A DNA stretch of 64,000 nucleotides from a virus. Shown here piece after piece: positions 61,251 through 64,000 of the stretch; position 1 is the stretch's first letter, and the number at the start of each line of letters is the position of its first letter. The DNA is taken from the IMG/VR virus record IMGVR_UViG_3300048839_000424, positions 1 through 64,000 of that record. One strand, 5' to 3'. Made by a program: the position numbers and the translations under genes. Under the pieces are notes generated by a model. That model did no database searches and was not told the DNA's origin. It saw only the letters and a program-made list of their open reading frames with translations.

Positions 61251-62032
61251 CGCCCGCATTGGAGGGCCTGAAGGGGATGGATTCTTCAGTAGGGCTCGTA
61301 GTTACGGACCCACCTTACAACACGTTGGAAAAGTGGCGTGCTGTAGGGACGACGACCAGGCTTACCAAGTCGGATGCAAGTTCGAATGAATGGTTCCCTA
61401 CAGTTGACTTCGACTATTTAAAGGACGTGTTTCGAGAGTGCTACCGGGTATTGAAGCCCAATACTCACATGTACATCCTGTGCGATGAGGAGACGGCGGA
61501 TCACCTAAAACCCATCGTAGACGAGATTGGATTCAAACGGAAGAAGTCCTTGATTTGGCACAAGGTCGGTAAAAAAACCGACGTTCACTGTCCAAAATGC
61601 GGCACTTTTGTTCACACGACGAACAGCCCCGGTGCTCCAGGTATGGGTTATCCGTATCGATCATCGTATGAGATGATTCTCCTGTTGGAGAAGGGGAAGC
61701 GCCCTATGCCTACGGATTTGAGCGTTCGGAATGTGTTGAGTTTCCCGTACCTGAAGGGAAAGTCGTACTACCCTACGGAGAAGCCGGTAGACATGTTGGA
61801 GGTGTTTATCACTCAGAGTTCCAATCCTGGAGATTTAGTTCTTGACCCGTTTGCTGGAAGTGGTTCGACTGGTGTAGCAGCATACAATTTGGGACGAGAA
61901 TTCCTTGGGTTTGACGTGCAGGAGAGAAGCCTGGAGTATTTTTCATCTCGGTTGGGTGAGGTGTCTCTAGTATCCGATACGGAGGATACCAAGAGTGAGC
62001 CCAGCGTCTTTGACCTGTTTGGGGATGAATGA
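61229..62032 (+). CDS. Complete beta-class DNA methyltransferase (N4/N6)
   Basis: A 267-aa enzyme. VTDPPYNT (about residues 25-32) is motif IV and LVLDPFAGSGSTGVAAYN (about 203-220) is motif I, in the beta-class order. 'LKPNTHMYIL' and 'YPTEKPVDMLEVFI' are the flanking conserved parts. HCPKCGTFVH suggests a small zinc knuckle in the recognition region. It ends VFDLFGDE, similar to the DLNELFG tails of other methyltransferases here. The product would be methylated C or A on phage DNA. ATGA overlap with the next gene. Confidence 0.88.
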   Translation: MGHEIKLTPALEGLKGMDSSVGLVVTDPPYNTLEKWRAVGTTTRLTKSDASSNEWFPTVDFDYLKDVFRECYRVLKPNTHMYILCDEETADHLKPIVDEIGFKRKKSLIWHKVGKKTDVHCPKCGTFVHTTNSPGAPGMGYPYRSSYEMILLLEKGKRPMPTDLSVRNVLSFPYLKGKSYYPTEKPVDMLEVFITQSSNPGDLVLDPFAGSGSTGVAAYNLGREFLGFDVQERSLEYFSSRLGEVSLVSDTEDTKSEPSVFDLFGDE

Positions 62033-62568
62033 TGGATGTATATCTAAAGGGGTTAGGTCTACAACAGACGGCGGAGTCCTTAAACACTTTTTACAGGGAG
62101 GATGATCGCACCGTAGATTTGATCTTAGTGACTAAACCACGTTCCTTCCAACTGACCACCATAAATGACTTCTCTCAAGTTGAGACAGTTCACATACCCT
62201 CTATCAAAATAGGTTTCAGATTATCCCGTGGGTTTTTAGTGCCTCAAGACGACCATCAGTGGATGGTTCTTGAAGCCTTGCATGAAATGGTGGCGAATTA
62301 TGGGATTTACTGTGACCCCAGGGCGTTCTCTAAAATCGAGGTTGCAATGGATTGGGGTAGTAGTACTACCCCTGTCCTTCGGTTTTTGCCGTTGGCAAAG
62401 CATCCGGTTTGCGACTCCTATGACTTTCACCCTGAACTAGAATGTCCGGGATGTGGGTCACAGTTTTACAACCCTGCTGATCCTGTACTATGGTTAGGTA
62501 CTCCAATTGGGTACGTTCATGAGAGGTGCGTTGGGAGTATACTGAGTGATGCTACACCCGGACGTTGA
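62029..62568 (+). CDS. Hypothetical protein with zinc-like motif
   Basis: A 179-aa protein. Its C-terminal part has LECPGCGSQFYN followed by VHERCV, a C-x2-C/H-x2-C pattern that could bind zinc. The N-terminal two thirds are alpha/beta. Not recognised. ATG at 62029 or 62032; the former overlaps the methyltransferase stop. Confidence 0.45.
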   Translation: MMDVYLKGLGLQQTAESLNTFYREDDRTVDLILVTKPRSFQLTTINDFSQVETVHIPSIKIGFRLSRGFLVPQDDHQWMVLEALHEMVANYGIYCDPRAFSKIEVAMDWGSSTTPVLRFLPLAKHPVCDSYDFHPELECPGCGSQFYNPADPVLWLGTPIGYVHERCVGSILSDATPGR

Positions 62569-63016
62569 ACAGTGGATCGATGAAAATCCTCGTGAGGGAT
62601 TCGCGTTTAATAACATGCCTGACAGCTATCCTGTCAAGCAGTTGGTCATCAATTCCATCCTCAAGGGGTCAATACCCCAGATTTTGCTCCTGGAACTCAA
62701 TTACTTCATGAACGCCTATGAGCACTATCGAAAGGTAGGTGTAGACTGTTCGGAGGAGCTAGAGTCCTCAAAAGGGCTACGTCGCCCCTATGACCTCAAA
62801 ATTGTCGCTTGGAACCTCTACCGGAAGAATAGTGAGAAAGTCTTCCGCGTAGATTTCACTACCCCTCACGGTTGGAGTGGGTATTTTGACACGAACAATC
62901 CTTCAGTCTTGTCCAGACTCAAACAGGACACGGTGGTAACCATCATTGGGGAGATTGAGTCCGTCGTCACTCCCTACTATGTTGTACTAGGCGGGAAAAT
63001 TGGAGTATCGAAATGA
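62546..63016 (+). CDS. Hypothetical protein, possible OB-like C-terminus
   Basis: A 156-aa protein. The N-terminal half is helical. The C-terminal end (TVVTIIGEIESVVTPYYVVL) has the strand pattern of a small beta barrel, perhaps OB-like, as in DNA-binding proteins. Not assigned. It overlaps both neighbours. Confidence 0.4.
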   Translation: MMLHPDVEQWIDENPREGFAFNNMPDSYPVKQLVINSILKGSIPQILLLELNYFMNAYEHYRKVGVDCSEELESSKGLRRPYDLKIVAWNLYRKNSEKVFRVDFTTPHGWSGYFDTNNPSVLSRLKQDTVVTIIGEIESVVTPYYVVLGGKIGVSK

Positions 63017-63393
63017 CGGATACACTTGAAATAGATCATGCTGAACTGAGACGGATGCTTCTTACGGTCACAAATCAGCACCCTGAACTTCTCCTGACAG
63101 CGGTTGAAGTCTCGCAAGCACTCTCTGAGTTTGAGGTGCAACTTAATCAGAACCCTTTGACAAAGACCTATGCTGAAGCACAGCAAGGTAAAGGGGCCTA
63201 CTACACCGTAACCAGTCAAGGGAAGATTGAGATTCATAAAGCTGGTCGAAGAAAAAAGTCCAAGGTGGAATACGAGGATGTTCCGAAGACCGGACCTGAT
63301 GAGACTCAGACGCACCCGGATATTGAGACTCCCCCCAAGGGATTTTTTAAGACCGGAGACGCCTTGACCCAGCCCGAAGTCGTGTCTGACTAA
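63013..63393 (+). CDS. Hypothetical protein
   Basis: A 126-aa protein (MTDTLEIDHAELRRMLLTVT). The first half is helical and acidic; then a basic stretch (KAGRRKKSKVEY) and a Pro/Asp-rich tail. Not recognised. Confidence 0.4.
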   Translation: MTDTLEIDHAELRRMLLTVTNQHPELLLTAVEVSQALSEFEVQLNQNPLTKTYAEAQQGKGAYYTVTSQGKIEIHKAGRRKKSKVEYEDVPKTGPDETQTHPDIETPPKGFFKTGDALTQPEVVSD

Positions 63394-63404
63394 TTACGCT
63401 ATAA

Positions 63405-63423
63405 CGCGGGTTAGTTAGAGGCG
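63405..63423 (+). promoter_or_regulatory. Diverged copy of the conserved upstream element
   Basis: cgcgggttagttagaggcg carries the GGGTTAGAGGCG core of the elements at 47836 and 48575, with a 4-base TTAG duplication. It ends 11 bases before ATG 63435. Confidence 0.4.
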
Positions 63424-63434
63424 GTGGTAAAAAA

Positions 63435-63857
63435 ATGCCCTTTCCAAGATGTCAGCCGAAGCAAAAGAAGGTTCAGACGAAAGAACCTCCGATTAATTTC
63501 TGGATGACAGAAACGGGGGACAATATGTTGAAGGGTTGCTGTGGTGATGAGGAAAACCCCATCAAGCTCGGTGACTGCTTCATCGTCGATGCTTTGCAAA
63601 GAAACCCCAGGGCAAGATCGGATTTTTGTCTGCTTTACCCCACGCTCTCTGAATGTGAGAAAGAGCGGTTTGATGTCTTGATGCGGGATAATCCGCTGTT
63701 GTTCAAGATGATCACGGATTGTCAGTCGTTGACTGACAAGTTCCAATCCGCTCTCAACAAAACGCCTATTTATACGGCGGGACCACAGGGAGGGAGAAGA
63801 CTACCCATTGGATGCGCACCTCTCCCGGTCCATTTAAGAACGAAGGGGTGTTGCTAA
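63435..63857 (+). CDS. Cysteine-rich hypothetical protein
   Basis: A 140-aa protein with several cysteines (LKGCCGDEEN, GDCFIVDAL, FCLLYP, SECEKERF, and KGCC at the end). Probably a small metal-binding or disulphide protein; function unknown. Its stop overlaps the next start as TAATG. Confidence 0.4.
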   Translation: MPFPRCQPKQKKVQTKEPPINFWMTETGDNMLKGCCGDEENPIKLGDCFIVDALQRNPRARSDFCLLYPTLSECEKERFDVLMRDNPLLFKMITDCQSLTDKFQSALNKTPIYTAGPQGGRRLPIGCAPLPVHLRTKGCC

Positions 63858-64000
63858 TGAGTGAAAAATCTCCGCTACAATCGAAGAAGTTTTGGGCATA
63901 TCTTGTCAGTGAGGTCGGATTTTTCATCCTCATGGGCATGTTTATTCTCCGCGCTGACTTAAATACCATCGGAGCGAACCTGGCTTTCCAGATCTTATCT
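63857..64000 (+). CDS. Membrane protein, 3' end cut by window
   Basis: The frame is open from ATG 63857 to the window end. It reads MSEKSPLQSKKFWAYLVSEV, then GFFILMGMFILRADL. A short charged start followed by a hydrophobic segment suggests a small inner-membrane protein; a holin is possible but not shown. Confidence 0.45.
   Translation, partial: MSEKSPLQSKKFWAYLVSEVGFFILMGMFILRADLNTIGANLAFQILS

Overview
The window is a segment of a large tailed double-stranded DNA bacteriophage (Caudoviricetes). Every gene I can support lies on the + strand. Genes are packed with ATGA or TGATG stop/start overlaps or gaps of a few tens of bases, and no stretch above 100 bases lacks a gene. A baseplate J-like protein points to a contractile (myovirus-type) tail. 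The host cannot be named from the sequence. A Sec-type signal peptide, a peptidoglycan-binding domain and a chaperonin fit a bacterial host. Both window edges cut a gene.

Layout. (1) 1-29974: tail tip, baseplate and fibre module. It holds the baseplate J-like protein, a 471-aa partner, a beta-helix tail-fibre-like protein, and very large virion proteins of 1069-1891 aa, two of which (13490-16903 and 24299-29974) are paralogs. (2) 29974-31466: a SAP/zinc-ribbon-like protein, then a signal-peptide protein with two membrane segments, closed by a strong intrinsic terminator at 31421-31466. (3) 31492-33247: a small unknown gene and a phage GroEL-type chaperonin, with no GroES seen. (4) 33244-34590: a methyltransferase that lacks its SAM-binding C-terminal half, an out-of-frame C-terminal tag, and an orphan methyltransferase middle module. 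(5) 34587-36046: a peptidoglycan-binding protein and an unknown gene. (6) 36067-42273: SNF2-type helicase with two inteins, a DnaC-like zinc protein, and a DnaB-like replicative helicase. (7) 42270-45938: a methyltransferase in three separate ORFs, with a D12-class adenine methyltransferase (carrying 48-bp tandem repeats) and an ImmA/IrrE-type peptidase set between its parts. (8) 45935-50509: dNMP kinase-like protein, SNase-like nuclease, SWIM zinc-finger protein and a full NAD-dependent DNA ligase. (9) 50506-53659: short unknown genes, one apparently frameshifted at a G6 run, and a lone CHC2 primase zinc domain. (10) 53680-58452: family A DNA polymerase with two inteins and an inserted zinc ribbon. 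(11) 58464-64000: a SWIM-type protein, a complete methyltransferase, small unknown genes and a membrane protein cut by the window end.

Working together: the replication genes form a near-complete set (replicative helicase, probable loader, primase zinc domain, polymerase with proofreading, ligase, SNF2 helicase, dNMP kinase, nuclease). Several independent methyltransferase units suggest heavy DNA modification, probably against restriction. The less expected signals are a short C-terminal peptide (DLNELFG) shared by unrelated methyltransferases and left as a remnant at a third site, the split methyltransferase, four inteins all placed in catalytic motifs, and a conserved 30-nt element immediately upstream of several start codons.
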